Source: Paracidovorax wautersii
GTDB taxonomy: Bacteria; Pseudomonadota; Gammaproteobacteria; Burkholderiales; Burkholderiaceae_C
Length of the DNA: 64,000 nt
Reading direction: 5' to 3'
NCBI RefSeq assembly: GCF_031453675.1
Contig: NZ_JAVIZX010000001.1
Span: 1,820,001 to 1,884,000, forward strand
The notes under the pieces are model-generated. The model saw nothing but the letters and a program-made list of their open reading frames with translations. It was not told where the DNA came from and searched no databases. Of the stretch, positions 45,479 to 55,324 are shown in pieces. The position numbers and the translations under genes were made by a program. Position 1 is the stretch's first letter. Each line of letters begins with the position of its first letter.

Positions 45479-46495
45479 TCAGCCGTTGCGAAAAAGAAAG
45501 CTGTAGGCGTTGAGCGCCGGCACGCCGCCCAGGTGGGCGTAGAGCACCTTGGAGCCCGCGGGGAACTCGCCCAGCCGCACCTTCTCGATCATCCCGTGCA
45601 TGGACTTGCCCTCGTAGACCGGGTCGGTCAGCATGCCTTCCATGCGGGCGCACAGGCGGATGGCCTCCAGCGTGCCGTCGTTGGGCAGGCCGTACTCGGG
45701 GCCGCCGAAGCGGTCGTCCAGCACGATGTCGGCGTCGGTGATGTCGCGGCCCAGCTCGACCAGCTTGGCGGTGTTCTGGGCGATGCGCAGCACCTGGGCG
45801 CGCGTCTTTTCGGGCTTGGCCGATGCGTCGATGCCGATCACGCGGTCCGCGCGGCCATCCGCGGCGAAGCCCACGGCCATGCCGGCGTGCGTGCTGCCGG
45901 TGACCGAGCAGACCACGATGTAGTCGAACTGGAAGCCCAGTTCCTTCTCTTGCTGGCGCACTTCTTCGGCAAAGCCCACGAAGCCCAGGCCGCCGTACGG
46001 GTGCTCGGAGCACCCGGCAGGGATGGGGAAGGGCTTGCCGCCCGCCTTCTTCACGTCTTCCATGGCCTGCTCCCAGCTGGGACGGATGCCGATGTCGAAG
46101 CCTGCGGCATCCAGGCGCACCTCGGCACCCATGATGCGGCTCATCTCGATGTTGCCCACGCGGTCGTACACCGCGTCGGAGTAGTTGACCCAGTTCTCCT
46201 GCACCAGCACGCACTTCATGCCCAGGTGCGCGGCCACGGCCGCCACCTGGCGGGTCTGGTTGGACTGGATGCCGCCGATGGAAACCAGCGTGTCGTAGCC
46301 GCCGGCGATCGCCTCGGGGATCAGGTACTCCATCTTGCGGGTCTTGTTGCCACCGAAGGCCAGACCGGAGTTGCAGTCTTCCCGCTTGGCGTACAGATCC
46401 ACCTTGCCGCCCAGGTGGGCCGACAGGCGCTTGAGCGGCTGGATGGGCGTGGGGCCGAAGGTCAGGGGATAGCGTTCGAATTTCTGCAGGTTCAT
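45479..46495 (-). CDS. acdS: 1-aminocyclopropane-1-carboxylate deaminase
   Basis: A 338-residue PLP enzyme that cleaves ACC, the plant ethylene precursor, to 2-oxobutyrate and ammonia. The Schiff-base lysine is K51 (GGNKTRK). The positions that distinguish true ACC deaminase from D-cysteine desulfhydrase carry the deaminase residues: E295 (VYEGKSMHG) and L322 ([12 protein letters not shown]). Length and sequence closely follow characterised AcdS proteins. The gene is divergent from an Lrp-family regulator, the usual acdS-acdR layout in plant-associated proteobacteria, and is followed by a Bug-type binding protein gene. Confidence 0.95.
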   Translation of the reverse strand: MNLQKFERYPLTFGPTPIQPLKRLSAHLGGKVDLYAKREDCNSGLAFGGNKTRKMEYLIPEAIAGGYDTLVSIGGIQSNQTRQVAAVAAHLGMKCVLVQENWVNYSDAVYDRVGNIEMSRIMGAEVRLDAAGFDIGIRPSWEQAMEDVKKAGGKPFPIPAGCSEHPYGGLGFVGFAEEVRQQEKELGFQFDYIVVCSVTGSTHAGMAVGFAADGRADRVIGIDASAKPEKTRAQVLRIAQNTAKLVELGRDITDADIVLDDRFGGPEYGLPNDGTLEAIRLCARMEGMLTDPVYEGKSMHGMIEKVRLGEFPAGSKVLYAHLGGVPALNAYSFLFRNG

Positions 46496-46663
46496 GGAAG
46501 GCTTTCTGGCAATGCGTGGAAACGGAGGTGGGTGCGACCGGATGCCGCAGTGGCCCTGGAAGGCGGCGTCGGCAAGGGTGTCCGCTGAGGGACATGGTAG
46601 GAAAATACCGGCGCAACAGGGTTGCGAACAAGTTCACTTCATTTGCTAGAAAAGCGTGTAAAA

Positions 46664-46690
46664 CCTGAATTTGCTTATTTGAATTTCAGG
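46664..46690 (+). promoter_or_regulatory. Imperfect palindrome, candidate AcdR/Lrp operator
   Basis: CCTGAATTT and the reverse-oriented GAATTTCAGG frame an AT-rich 27-base site (outer arms CCTGAA/TTCAGG exact). It ends 9 bases before acdR and covers its AGGA ribosome binding site. Lrp-type regulators bind dyads of this kind, and acdS control by AcdR binding between the two genes is known elsewhere. Confidence 0.5.
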
Positions 46691-46699
46691 AATGAAGCC

Positions 46700-47221
46700 A
46701 TGTGCGCAACAAAAGTAAGTGCATCGTCTGGCGGCGTTGCGGGGGAAGACCGCACCGCCGAGCTGGACCGCACGGACAAGGCCATCCTGCGTGCGCTGCA
46801 GCGCGATGCCTCCATCTCGAATGTGGCGCTGGCGGCCAAGGTGCACCTGAGCGCGCCGGCCTGCCTGCGGCGCGTGGAACGCCTCAAGCGCCTGGGGCTC
46901 ATCGACAAGGTGGTGGCGCTGCTGCGGCCCCGGGCGGTCGGGGCCGGCATGCTGGTGATGATCGGCGTAGTGCTGGACCGCTCCACGCCGGACTCGTTCG
47001 CCGCCTTCGAGAAGGCCGCCGCCAAGGTCTCGGGCTGCATGGAGTGCCATGTGGTCACCGGCGAGTTCGACTACTTCATGCTGGTGCGCACGCGCGACAA
47101 CGACAGCTTCAACCGCCTGCACGCCGAGCAGCTGCTCTACCTGCCCGGCGTGCGCCAGGTGCGCTCGTTCATGGTGGTGCGCAACGTGCTCTCCACCACC
47201 GAGCTGCCGCTGGCTGTGTGA
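46700..47221 (+). CDS. acdR: Lrp/AsnC-family regulator of acdS
   Basis: A 173-residue Lrp/AsnC regulator. The winged helix-turn-helix is at about 23-85 (ELDRTDKAILRALQRDASIS, SAPACLRRVERLKRLGLIDK) and the ligand-binding RAM domain follows (CMECHVVTGEFDYFMLVRT, LLYLPGVRQVRSFMVV). Its divergent placement against acdS supports the AcdR assignment, in which it activates acdS in the presence of ACC. ATG 46700 has AGGA about 8 bases upstream; the frame is open 26 codons earlier without a good start. Confidence 0.88.
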   Translation: MCATKVSASSGGVAGEDRTAELDRTDKAILRALQRDASISNVALAAKVHLSAPACLRRVERLKRLGLIDKVVALLRPRAVGAGMLVMIGVVLDRSTPDSFAAFEKAAAKVSGCMECHVVTGEFDYFMLVRTRDNDSFNRLHAEQLLYLPGVRQVRSFMVVRNVLSTTELPLAV

Positions 47222-47251
47222 GCGGCGCGGGCGCGGAATGCCGCTGGGCGG

Positions 47252-48439
47252 TCAGTCCGGCTCGACGGCGAAGGCCAGGCCGGCGTGGGCCTGCAGCCGC
47301 GCGATGAGCCGCTCGCCCAGGGCGGGGGCCGGCGTCCAGATGCCGCCGGGCGTGCCTGCGGCGTCCTGCAGCAGGCAGACCGCGGCCTCGGCGATCATCT
47401 TGGAGGTCGAGCCGTAGCCCGGGTCGCGGTCGCCCGTCACGCCCACGCGCAGGCGGTGGCCGTCGGCGTCGGTGCCGAGGAACAGCACGTCGTAGAACCC
47501 CGCATCACGCTCTTCGCGCGAGGGACCTTCGCCCGGCTTGGGGCCTTGATCGGAGCCGAGCGACTTGTCGCCCGCAACGGCGTGGGCGATGGCCTCGCCC
47601 TTCTCTCCGGGGCCGGTGACCAGCATTTCGTCGTAGACGAAGTCGGCACCGTAGGCATGCTCCAGCAGGAAGTTGGAGCGGTGCACGTTGCGGGTGTTGA
47701 TGGCCGCCATCACGAACGGTGCCACCCAGACGCCATCCCCCAAAGCCTCGTCCACCATGGGCTTGTTGCCCGAGGGCTGGCGCGGGCCTTCGAAGCCGGG
47801 TGTGAGCGAGAACGGGTTCTTCAGCAGTTCCAGCACGCCGGGCTGGCTCGCGGCGGCGGCCATCGTCGCCTTCAGGCTGGCGGCCGTTCCGCCCGAGAAC
47901 GTGCCCTTCATCTTGCGCACCCGGCCGCGCACGCGCGATGCCGGCTGGCCGAAACGGGCGCGGAATTCGTTTTGCAGCAAGAACACGCCCAGGTCGAAGG
48001 GGATGGAGTCGAAACCGCACGAGAAGACGATGCGTGCGCCGCTCGTTTGGGCGGTGGCTTCGTGCGCGTCGATCATCTGGCGCATCCAGGCGGGCTCGCC
48101 GCACAGGTCGACATAGTCCACACCAGCCGCCGCGCAGGCGGCCACGACTTCGCTGCCGTACAACTGGTAGGGGCCCACCGTGGTGAGCACCAGGCGGGTC
48201 TGGTCCATCAGGGCCTGCAGGCTGGCGGGATCGCTGCTGTCGGTCACGACCAAGGGGGTGTCGGCGGGCGCGCCCAGGGCGTCGCGCACGGCGGCGAGCT
48301 TGTCGGCGCTGCGCCCACCCATGGCCCAGCGCAGGCCGCTGCCCGCCGGGTAGCGCTGCAGCAGGTACTCCACGACCAGCCGGCCCGTGAAGCCGGTGGC
48401 GCCGTGGACGACGAGGTCGAAAGGTTTGGGGTCGCTCAC
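47252..48439 (-). CDS. Saccharopine dehydrogenase-like (trans-acting enoyl reductase-type) protein
   Basis: A 395-residue NAD(P)-binding protein. The Rossmann start FDLVVHGATGFTGRLVVEYL is at 7-26, followed by TTVGPYQLYGSEVVAACAAA and VDYVDLCGE, the pattern of the saccharopine-dehydrogenase-like family that includes mycobacterial trans-acting enoyl reductases. The GTG start at 48439 has GGAG 6 bases upstream; the frame continues further up but without a plausible start. It converges on acdR (30 bases between stops). Substrate unknown; lysine biosynthesis is unlikely from length and family. Confidence 0.8.
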   Translation of the reverse strand: MSDPKPFDLVVHGATGFTGRLVVEYLLQRYPAGSGLRWAMGGRSADKLAAVRDALGAPADTPLVVTDSSDPASLQALMDQTRLVLTTVGPYQLYGSEVVAACAAAGVDYVDLCGEPAWMRQMIDAHEATAQTSGARIVFSCGFDSIPFDLGVFLLQNEFRARFGQPASRVRGRVRKMKGTFSGGTAASLKATMAAAASQPGVLELLKNPFSLTPGFEGPRQPSGNKPMVDEALGDGVWVAPFVMAAINTRNVHRSNFLLEHAYGADFVYDEMLVTGPGEKGEAIAHAVAGDKSLGSDQGPKPGEGPSREERDAGFYDVLFLGTDADGHRLRVGVTGDRDPGYGSTSKMIAEAAVCLLQDAAGTPGGIWTPAPALGERLIARLQAHAGLAFAVEPD

Positions 48440-48666
48440 GGCAGTCTCCGTGCGGACGTGTTGGTGGAAGGCTGCTGCGATTGTCAAAGACCGGCGGGCG
48501 TCGCCATGTCGCCCAGGTGCCCCGTGCTGCGCGCTGAAAGTATCTTCACGCGATACCGTGAAGCCGGGCCACTGCCACTGGTGTAATGCGCGGGGGGGCG
48601 GCGGCGCCACGGCGCGGCACGATCGGCTCCGTGTTCAACCACGGCCCTCAGGGCCACCACCGCTGT

Positions 48667-49161
48667 ATGTCTACTGCTCCCTTCATTCTCCAGCGCGACA
48701 CCCGGGCCTGGCAGCTCCAGGTCTGGGTCTCGTTCGGCATCGCCGTCTTCCTGTGCGCCACCGGACTGGCCTGGCTGCCGGGCGAGCAGCTGGAGCGTGC
48801 GTTCATGGTGATGGGCTACGTGTTCTGTCTGTCGGCCGCCTTCGTGCTGGCGAAGTTCGTACGGGACAATGACAACGCACGCCGTTCGGGCAGCCATCGC
48901 GGGGGCGACACGCCGCTGTGGAAGGTGGTGGTCTGGGGCGGGTTCGCTGTGGCCATGGGGCTGACGGGCTGGGGCCTGCTGGGCATGGACATCAACGCCA
49001 CCTACAAGGCCTTTCTGGGCGTGAGCTGGCTGTACCTCATCACCACCGCTTTCACGCTGGCCAAGATGCTGCGCGACCGCCACGAGGCCGACCTGGCCGA
49101 GGCCCGCCTCCAGGGCCGCCGCGACGCCGCAGGTGCGGCGCAGGCACCTTCTGCCGACTGA
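48667..49161 (+). CDS. YiaA/YiaB-type two-helix-repeat membrane protein
   Basis: A 164-residue inner-membrane protein with four hydrophobic segments arranged as two similar pairs (about 17-37/45-65 and 84-104/113-133). Each pair ends in a FVLAKFVRDN or FTLAKMLRDR motif, the hallmark of the YiaA/YiaB domain. Function is unknown. ATG 48667 opens MSTAPFILQRDTRAW. Confidence 0.82.
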   Translation: MSTAPFILQRDTRAWQLQVWVSFGIAVFLCATGLAWLPGEQLERAFMVMGYVFCLSAAFVLAKFVRDNDNARRSGSHRGGDTPLWKVVVWGGFAVAMGLTGWGLLGMDINATYKAFLGVSWLYLITTAFTLAKMLRDRHEADLAEARLQGRRDAAGAAQAPSAD

Positions 49162-49236
49162 GTTCCCCACGGCTTTTTCCTGTGTGCGGGCGGCGCCGCG
49201 CCCCCGCCATGTTCTGATACCTGCTGAGGAGAAAAA

Positions 49237-49719
49237 ATGTTGTCTACCGATCGTTTGTTGTCACCCCTGCGTTCCGCGCTCGCCTCCGGGCTGGCGGTCG
49301 CGGGCCTTGCCGCGGCCCTGGCCTTTGCCCCCGCAGCCCATGCGCAAAGCGAGGCCTCGGCCGCGCTGTCGATGTTGCCGGTGGCCTCGGTGGTGGGCAC
49401 GGCGTCGGCCGGGTCTGCCGTGGCGGGCGCGGTGGTCACCCTTCCGGTGACGCTGTCGGTGGGCGGCGCGGTGCTCACGGTGAAGGCCGTCGAGGCCTCG
49501 GCCCGCGGCACCGTGTACCTGCTGGAACGCGCCTCCGACGGCGCGCAGGTCAGCATCGAGGTCTCCGGCAAGGCGCTGTCCGCCACGGCGCACGGCGTGG
49601 GCACGGTCGTGACCTGCAGCGTGATCGGCACGAGCGTGATCCTGTCGGCGGCGGGCGAGGTGATCGCCTTCGTTCCGAATGCCGTGGGCCGTGCGCTGCT
49701 GCACAACGAAACGCTGTGA
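49237..49719 (+). CDS. Secreted hypothetical protein (STM0539-like)
   Basis: A 160-residue protein with a signal peptide (about 1-36, ending AAHAQ). The mature part is Ala/Val/Ser-rich with SEASAALSMLPVASVVG, TVYLLERASDGAQVSIEV and a C-terminal IAFVPNAVGRALLHNE that I recognise as shared with STM0539-family secreted proteins. GAGGAG lies upstream of the ATG. It is followed 14 bases later by a DUF2145 protein gene, and the two families often occur together. Confidence 0.7.
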   Translation: MLSTDRLLSPLRSALASGLAVAGLAAALAFAPAAHAQSEASAALSMLPVASVVGTASAGSAVAGAVVTLPVTLSVGGAVLTVKAVEASARGTVYLLERASDGAQVSIEVSGKALSATAHGVGTVVTCSVIGTSVILSAAGEVIAFVPNAVGRALLHNETL

Positions 49720-49733
49720 GGGGACGATTGACC

Positions 49734-50600
49734 ATGCCGATGACGCACCGGACAACCCTCTACGCATGCACGGCAGCGCCTGCCGTGCCCTTGCGCGCAC
49801 TGGCGCTGGCGGCGCTCATGGTGCTGGCCGCCGCCGGCGCTGGCACCGCCCACGCCGGCCGCTCGTGCGAGCAGCGCCAGCCCTCCGCGCAGGTGATCGA
49901 GCGCGGGATGCTGCTCGCGGAGCGCACCTCGCAGGCGCTGGATGCGGAGTACCAGCGGGCCGGCACGCGGGTGGTGGTGCTGGGCCGCGCGGGGCAGGAC
50001 CTCAGCAAATACGGCCTGCGCTACTCGCACCTGGGCTGGGCCTACCGCACGGACGCCGGCCCCTGGCGCGTGGTGCACAAGCTCAACGAGTGCGGCACGG
50101 CGCACGCGCAGGTGTTCCGCCAGGGCCTGGGCGACTTCTTCCTGGACGACCTGTGGCGCTTCGAGGCCGTGTGGGCCGTGCCCACGCCCGAGGTGCAGGC
50201 GCGCCTGCTGCCCGTGCTGGCGGACAACACCCGGGCGAAGGTGCTGCACCACCGGCCCTACAGCATGGTGAGCTACGCCTGGAGCCCCAAGTACCAGCAG
50301 TCCAACCAGTGGGCGCTGGAGACGCTGGCCGCTGCCATGGAGCCGGGCACCATCCGTTCGCGCGAGCAGGCGCAGGCTTGGCTGCGCTTCAAGGGCTACG
50401 AGCCGACCGCGCTGCGGCTGGGGCCGCTCACGCGGCTGGGCGGGCGCATCACCGCGGCCAACATCGCCTTCGACGACCACCCCAACGAGAAGCGCTATGC
50501 CGATCGCATCGAGACGGTGACGGTGGACTCCGTGCTCACGTGGCTGCAGCGTGCCCAGCTGGCCGGCGCCCCGGCCGCGCTGGACCTGCGCCAACCGTGA
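49734..50600 (+). CDS. DUF2145 family secreted protein
   Basis: A 288-residue protein with a signal peptide (about 1-41, ending GTAHAG). The body matches the DUF2145 pattern: GRAGQDLSKYGLRYSHLGWA, WRVVHKLNECGTAHAQV, VLHHRPYSMVSYAWSPKYQQ and SNQW, a layout reminiscent of a cysteine-peptidase-like papain fold, though no catalytic role is shown. ATG 49734 follows GGGGA; the frame is open six codons earlier from a GTG overlapping the previous stop. Probably one unit with the preceding secreted protein. Confidence 0.78.
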   Translation: MPMTHRTTLYACTAAPAVPLRALALAALMVLAAAGAGTAHAGRSCEQRQPSAQVIERGMLLAERTSQALDAEYQRAGTRVVVLGRAGQDLSKYGLRYSHLGWAYRTDAGPWRVVHKLNECGTAHAQVFRQGLGDFFLDDLWRFEAVWAVPTPEVQARLLPVLADNTRAKVLHHRPYSMVSYAWSPKYQQSNQWALETLAAAMEPGTIRSREQAQAWLRFKGYEPTALRLGPLTRLGGRITAANIAFDDHPNEKRYADRIETVTVDSVLTWLQRAQLAGAPAALDLRQP

Positions 50601-50610
50601 GGACTGAAGC

Positions 50611-50664
50611 AAAAAAGCCTCCAGCGCTTATGCAGTAAGCGCAGATAGCTATCGAAAGCATAGT
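50611..50664 (+). repeat. Copy of the dispersed AGCGCT-AGCTAT repeat
   Basis: AAAAAAGCCTCCAGCGCTTA, then TGCAGTAAGCGCAGATAGCT and ATCGAAAGCATAG. One of the best-preserved copies, with the CTCCAGCGCTT/AAGCGC inverted pair and the AGCTAT box. It lies just after the DUF2145 gene. Confidence 0.78.
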
Positions 50665-50687
50665 GATTCACTTCTGAGGAGACGAAT

Positions 50688-51812
50688 GTGAGCAAAGCCT
50701 TGCGCCTGTCCGAGAAATGGTTCCGCCGCGGCCTCTGGCTGGTGGCGGTGGTGTTCGCCAGCTTCCTCATCGGGCTGGGCGGCACCATCGTGGGCGATCT
50801 GCCGCGCGTGGAAACGCCGCTGCAGCTCGACGACTTCCTGGACCGCAAGGCGGCCGAGACGCTGCGCGAGCAGGTCAAGGCCGCGCGCCAAGCCGAAGAC
50901 GCTGCCGAGACGGCGCTGGAACAGGCACGCCTGCAACGCGCCAAGGCGCGCAGCGAGAGCGCGTCCGCCCGCGAGACCTTCGACAACTGGCTGGCCACGC
51001 GCAGTGCGACCCAGCAGGCCGAGCACAACCCCGAGGTAGTGCAGCGCACGCAGGCGCTTGATGCGCTGCAGCAGCGCGAGCGCCAGACGCAGCAGGCCGT
51101 GGAGGCGCAACAGCAGGCCATGCTGGACGCGCGGCAGGCGGCCGAGGCGGCCCAGTCCAACCTGTCGCAGCTGGAAGAGGGCGGCTACGAACGCCTGCAC
51201 GCGGAGATGCGCAAGGTGGAGCTGCGCGTGTTCCTCTACCGCTTGGCGCTCACGCTGCCGCTGCTGATCGCCGCCGGCTGGCTGTTCGCCAAGAAGCGCA
51301 AGAGCACCTACTGGCCGTTCGTGTGGGGCTTCATCTTCTTCGCGCTGTTCGCGTTCTTCGTCGAGCTGGTGCCCTACCTGCCCAGCTACGGCGGCTACGT
51401 GCGCTACGTGGTGGGGATCGTCATCACGGCGCTGGTCGGGCGCTATGCCATCGTGGCCCTCAACCGCTACCTGGAGCGCCAGAAAGAGGCCGAAGCGCTG
51501 CCCGACGCGCAGCGGCGCGAAGAGCTCAGTTACGACGTGGCCCTGGCGCGGCTGGCCAAGGGCGTGTGCCCGGGCTGCGAGCGCACGGTGGACCTGAAGG
51601 ACACGTCCATCGACTTCTGCCCGCACTGCGGCATCGGCCTGTACGACCGCTGCGGCGCCTGCTCCACGCGCAAGAGCGCTTTCGCGCGGTTCTGCCATGC
51701 CTGCGGAGCACATGCCGGGCGGGGCGCGGACGCCGCCTCCGGCCGGCGCCGCGTGCTGCCGGATCTGGCGGCGGATACCGCCGGGGGGCAGGGCGAAGGG
51801 GCCGTGCCCTAG
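50688..51812 (+). CDS. Membrane protein with coiled coil and C-terminal double zinc ribbon
   Basis: A 374-residue protein. An N-terminal membrane segment (about 15-35) is followed by a long Gln/Ala/Glu-rich coiled coil (about 55-180), three further membrane segments (about 185-200, 210-230 and 242-262) and a cytoplasmic zinc ribbon with CPGC, CPHC, CGAC and CHAC pairs (about 299-345). The start is GTG 50688 with GAGGAG upstream; the nearby ATG is out of frame. I do not recognise a characterised homologue. The design suggests a sensor or scaffold linking an extracytoplasmic coiled coil to a zinc domain. Confidence 0.72.
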   Translation: MSKALRLSEKWFRRGLWLVAVVFASFLIGLGGTIVGDLPRVETPLQLDDFLDRKAAETLREQVKAARQAEDAAETALEQARLQRAKARSESASARETFDNWLATRSATQQAEHNPEVVQRTQALDALQQRERQTQQAVEAQQQAMLDARQAAEAAQSNLSQLEEGGYERLHAEMRKVELRVFLYRLALTLPLLIAAGWLFAKKRKSTYWPFVWGFIFFALFAFFVELVPYLPSYGGYVRYVVGIVITALVGRYAIVALNRYLERQKEAEALPDAQRREELSYDVALARLAKGVCPGCERTVDLKDTSIDFCPHCGIGLYDRCGACSTRKSAFARFCHACGAHAGRGADAASGRRRVLPDLAADTAGGQGEGAVP

Positions 51813-51822
51813 AGAGACCGCG

Positions 51823-52512
51823 TCAGCCGGCCATCACCACCGGGCCGCCTTTGTCCAACGCCCGCTGGTAGGCCGGCCGGGCGCGCATGCGGTCGCGGTA
51901 GGCGAAGACGTGGCGGTAGCGCTGCACGTCCTGCACGCGGCTGGCAGCGGCTTCGACGGGGAAGCTCATCTGGAAGTCGGCCAAGGTCAGGGCATCGCCC
52001 GCGAACCAGGGGCGGTGCGAGAGGTGTTCGTCCATGAAGGCCAGGGCCGTGGCCAGGTTCGGATCGACCAGCTTGGCGGAGGCACGGCCGCAGAGGCTGC
52101 GGGCGATGGGCCGCACGAAGAACGGCATGGGTTGGCGCGGCAGGGTGGTGAAGACCAGCTTGAGCAGCAGCCAGTTCATCAGCGAACCTTCCGCGTAGTG
52201 CATCCAGAAGCGGCATTGCCGGCGCTCCGGCGTGCCGCGGGCCGGTTCCAGCCGCGCCAGGTCGGGCGGTGCCGTGTCGCCATAGCGCTCGGCCAGGTAT
52301 TCGAGAATGGCGCCGGACTCCGCCACCACCTCGTCGCCCTCGGTGATGACGGGCGACTTGCCCAGCGGATGGATCCGGCGCAGCGCCGGGGGCGCCAGGC
52401 GGGTTTTCGGGTCGCGCTGGTAGCGCTGGATCTGGTAGGGCACGCCCAGCTCTTCCAGCAGCCACAGGACGCGCTGCGAGCGCGAAGTTTCGAGGTGGTG
52501 AACGGTCAGCAT
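51823..52512 (-). CDS. Glutathione S-transferase family protein
   Basis: A 229-residue protein with an N-terminal thioredoxin-like domain (LTVHHLETSRSQRVLWLLEE, GKSPVITEGDEVVAESGAIL; the ESGAI motif binds glutathione) and a C-terminal all-helical domain with DALTLADFQMSFPV. The Ser in TSRSQR may be the thiol-activating residue. Substrate is unknown. It converges on the zinc-ribbon gene and lies downstream of tgt on the same strand. Confidence 0.88.
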   Translation of the reverse strand: MLTVHHLETSRSQRVLWLLEELGVPYQIQRYQRDPKTRLAPPALRRIHPLGKSPVITEGDEVVAESGAILEYLAERYGDTAPPDLARLEPARGTPERRQCRFWMHYAEGSLMNWLLLKLVFTTLPRQPMPFFVRPIARSLCGRASAKLVDPNLATALAFMDEHLSHRPWFAGDALTLADFQMSFPVEAAASRVQDVQRYRHVFAYRDRMRARPAYQRALDKGGPVVMAG

Positions 52513-52633
52513 GGCCCCATGCTAGGGGCCCGCCCTGCATGCGCCGTGTACGACACCAGCGCGTTTCGGTTCCGGGCAGCGGCATACGCCTGCGCGCTGG
52601 GTACCCGCATCGCGGATGATGACGCGCCCGCGC

Positions 52634-53911
<1,278 letters not shown>

Positions 53912-54040
53912 CTACACTGGTTCGGCGACCCGGTGCCCCTGCCACCTCCCGCGCCGCCGCAGTGCCCCGGCACTTGCGACGGCCCGCACAGGCCGGGCCG
54001 CCAAGCCGCTTACCGCAAAGACAAGGAAAGGACGAAGAAC

Positions 54041-54526
54041 ATGCTCAAGATCCTCATCGCCGTCGATGGCTCCGACCTGTCCCTCGATGCCGTGCACCAC
54101 ACGCTGGCCCTGCTCCGGCAAGGGCTACAGGCGCAGGTCGTGCTGGCCCATGTGCAGGAGCCGGCCACGCTGTACGAGATGGTGGTCTCGCGCGATCCAG
54201 AGCTCATCGCCGCCGCCAGCCTGGAGGCCGGCCAGCATTTGATGGCATCGGCCCGTGCGCTGATCGAGGCGGCCGGCGTGCCCTATGCCACCGAGGTCGC
54301 CGTGGGCGACGTGGCGCACACGCTGGTGGACATCGCGGAGCGCCACGGCGTGGGCATGGTCGTGATTGGCGCCCGGGGGCAAGGCGCGATCGCCAGCGCG
54401 CTGCTGGGATCGGTCTCGCAGGAGTTGGTGCAGGCCAGCCCGGTGCCGGTCACCATCGTCAAGCATGCCGATGCGGAGGCCGTGCCGGCGCAGGCGCTGG
54501 CCGAGGACGACGACGAGCTGGTCTGA
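54041..54526 (+). CDS. Universal stress protein, UspA family
   Basis: A 161-residue single-domain UspA protein. ILIAVDGSDLSLDAVHHTL opens the fold, and the ATP-binding signature GARGQG-X8-GS (VVIGARGQGAIASALLGSVS) is present near 112-131, so it should bind ATP. An acidic tail (about 145-161) extends the C-terminus. AAAGGA precedes ATG 54041. It probably acts in stress tolerance; the specific condition cannot be read from sequence. Confidence 0.9.
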   Translation: MLKILIAVDGSDLSLDAVHHTLALLRQGLQAQVVLAHVQEPATLYEMVVSRDPELIAAASLEAGQHLMASARALIEAAGVPYATEVAVGDVAHTLVDIAERHGVGMVVIGARGQGAIASALLGSVSQELVQASPVPVTIVKHADAEAVPAQALAEDDDELV

Positions 54527-54641
54527 GTGCGCAGAGGGAGGCTGGCGGGCCGCGGGGCGGACGCCTGCCCGCGCTAGAGGTGCCGCGCGGGGCGCGTACC
54601 GGTGGCTGACGGGGAAGTGGGCGATGGCGCGAAAAAGGGCC

Positions 54642-55028
54642 TCAAGCGGCCTTGCGGAAAGGCTCCGCAGTGCGCTGCAGCTTGCCGTGGGGCAGGCTCG
54701 CCAGGCGCTTGAACATGCGCCGGCAGTAGCCGTTGATCCACAGGCATTTGTTCAGCTCGTCCACCGGCAGCGGGCCGGAAACGACGACGATGTCGTTGGC
54801 CTCGGCCAGGGCGCCGGCGGCGCGCAGGCGGCGGCGTGCGGTGGTGGCCCAGGACTGGATGCGGGTGGGGCTGCCGTGCTGGTGCACTTCGCCCGTGTGG
54901 ACGTCGAACGCAATGGCGACGTTGTCCGTCTTGAGCTTGAAGCGGCGCTCACCCGTGACCGCGCTCGGAGCTTCGCGCATGTCGTACAGGTAGTAGCTGC
55001 CCGCCTTGAGCTGGTATTGCATGTCCAT
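54642..55028 (-). CDS. Hypothetical protein, 128 residues
   Basis: A soluble protein without signal peptide or membrane segment, beginning MDMQYQLKAGSYYLYDMRE and containing FKLKTDNVAIAFDVHTGEVH, PVDELNKCLWINGYCRRMFK. The N-terminal half looks beta-rich and the end is basic. GGAGGA lies 9 bases before ATG 55028, so translation is credible. I do not recognise the family. Confidence 0.65.
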   Translation of the reverse strand: MDMQYQLKAGSYYLYDMREAPSAVTGERRFKLKTDNVAIAFDVHTGEVHQHGSPTRIQSWATTARRRLRAAGALAEANDIVVVSGPLPVDELNKCLWINGYCRRMFKRLASLPHGKLQRTAEPFRKAA

Positions 55029-55294
55029 GGTGTCCGTCCTCCGAGCGGCATTTTCCGAGGGCTCGTGGCCGGCAATGGCGGGGTAAGCGGTGCAAAACCC
55101 GCTCTTTTGGGTCGCTTGGGAGTCAGGGCGCCTGCCGGGCTGCGATGTGTGCGTGCATTGTGTCGGCGGCGGCGGCCCGCTTCAAGGCGCGTGGCGCTCC
55201 AAAGGGTAACGGGATGTGATCCCGGCCGCGCTGGCCGGCGGCCCCGCGCACAGGGCGCAGGGCGCAGGGCGGGGCGCGGCGCGGGAGCACGTCG

Positions 55295-55314
55295 ACGATC
55301 CCTCGGGGGATCGT
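55295..55314 (-). terminator. Hairpin downstream of pldA
   Basis: ACGATCCC pairs with GGGATCGT around a TCGG tetraloop, 11 bases past the pldA stop on the minus strand. No T-run follows, so it may be a weak or Rho-assisted terminator. The rest of the 296-base gap up to 55029 shows no gene. Confidence 0.45.
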
Positions 55315-55324
55315 AAACAGGCGC

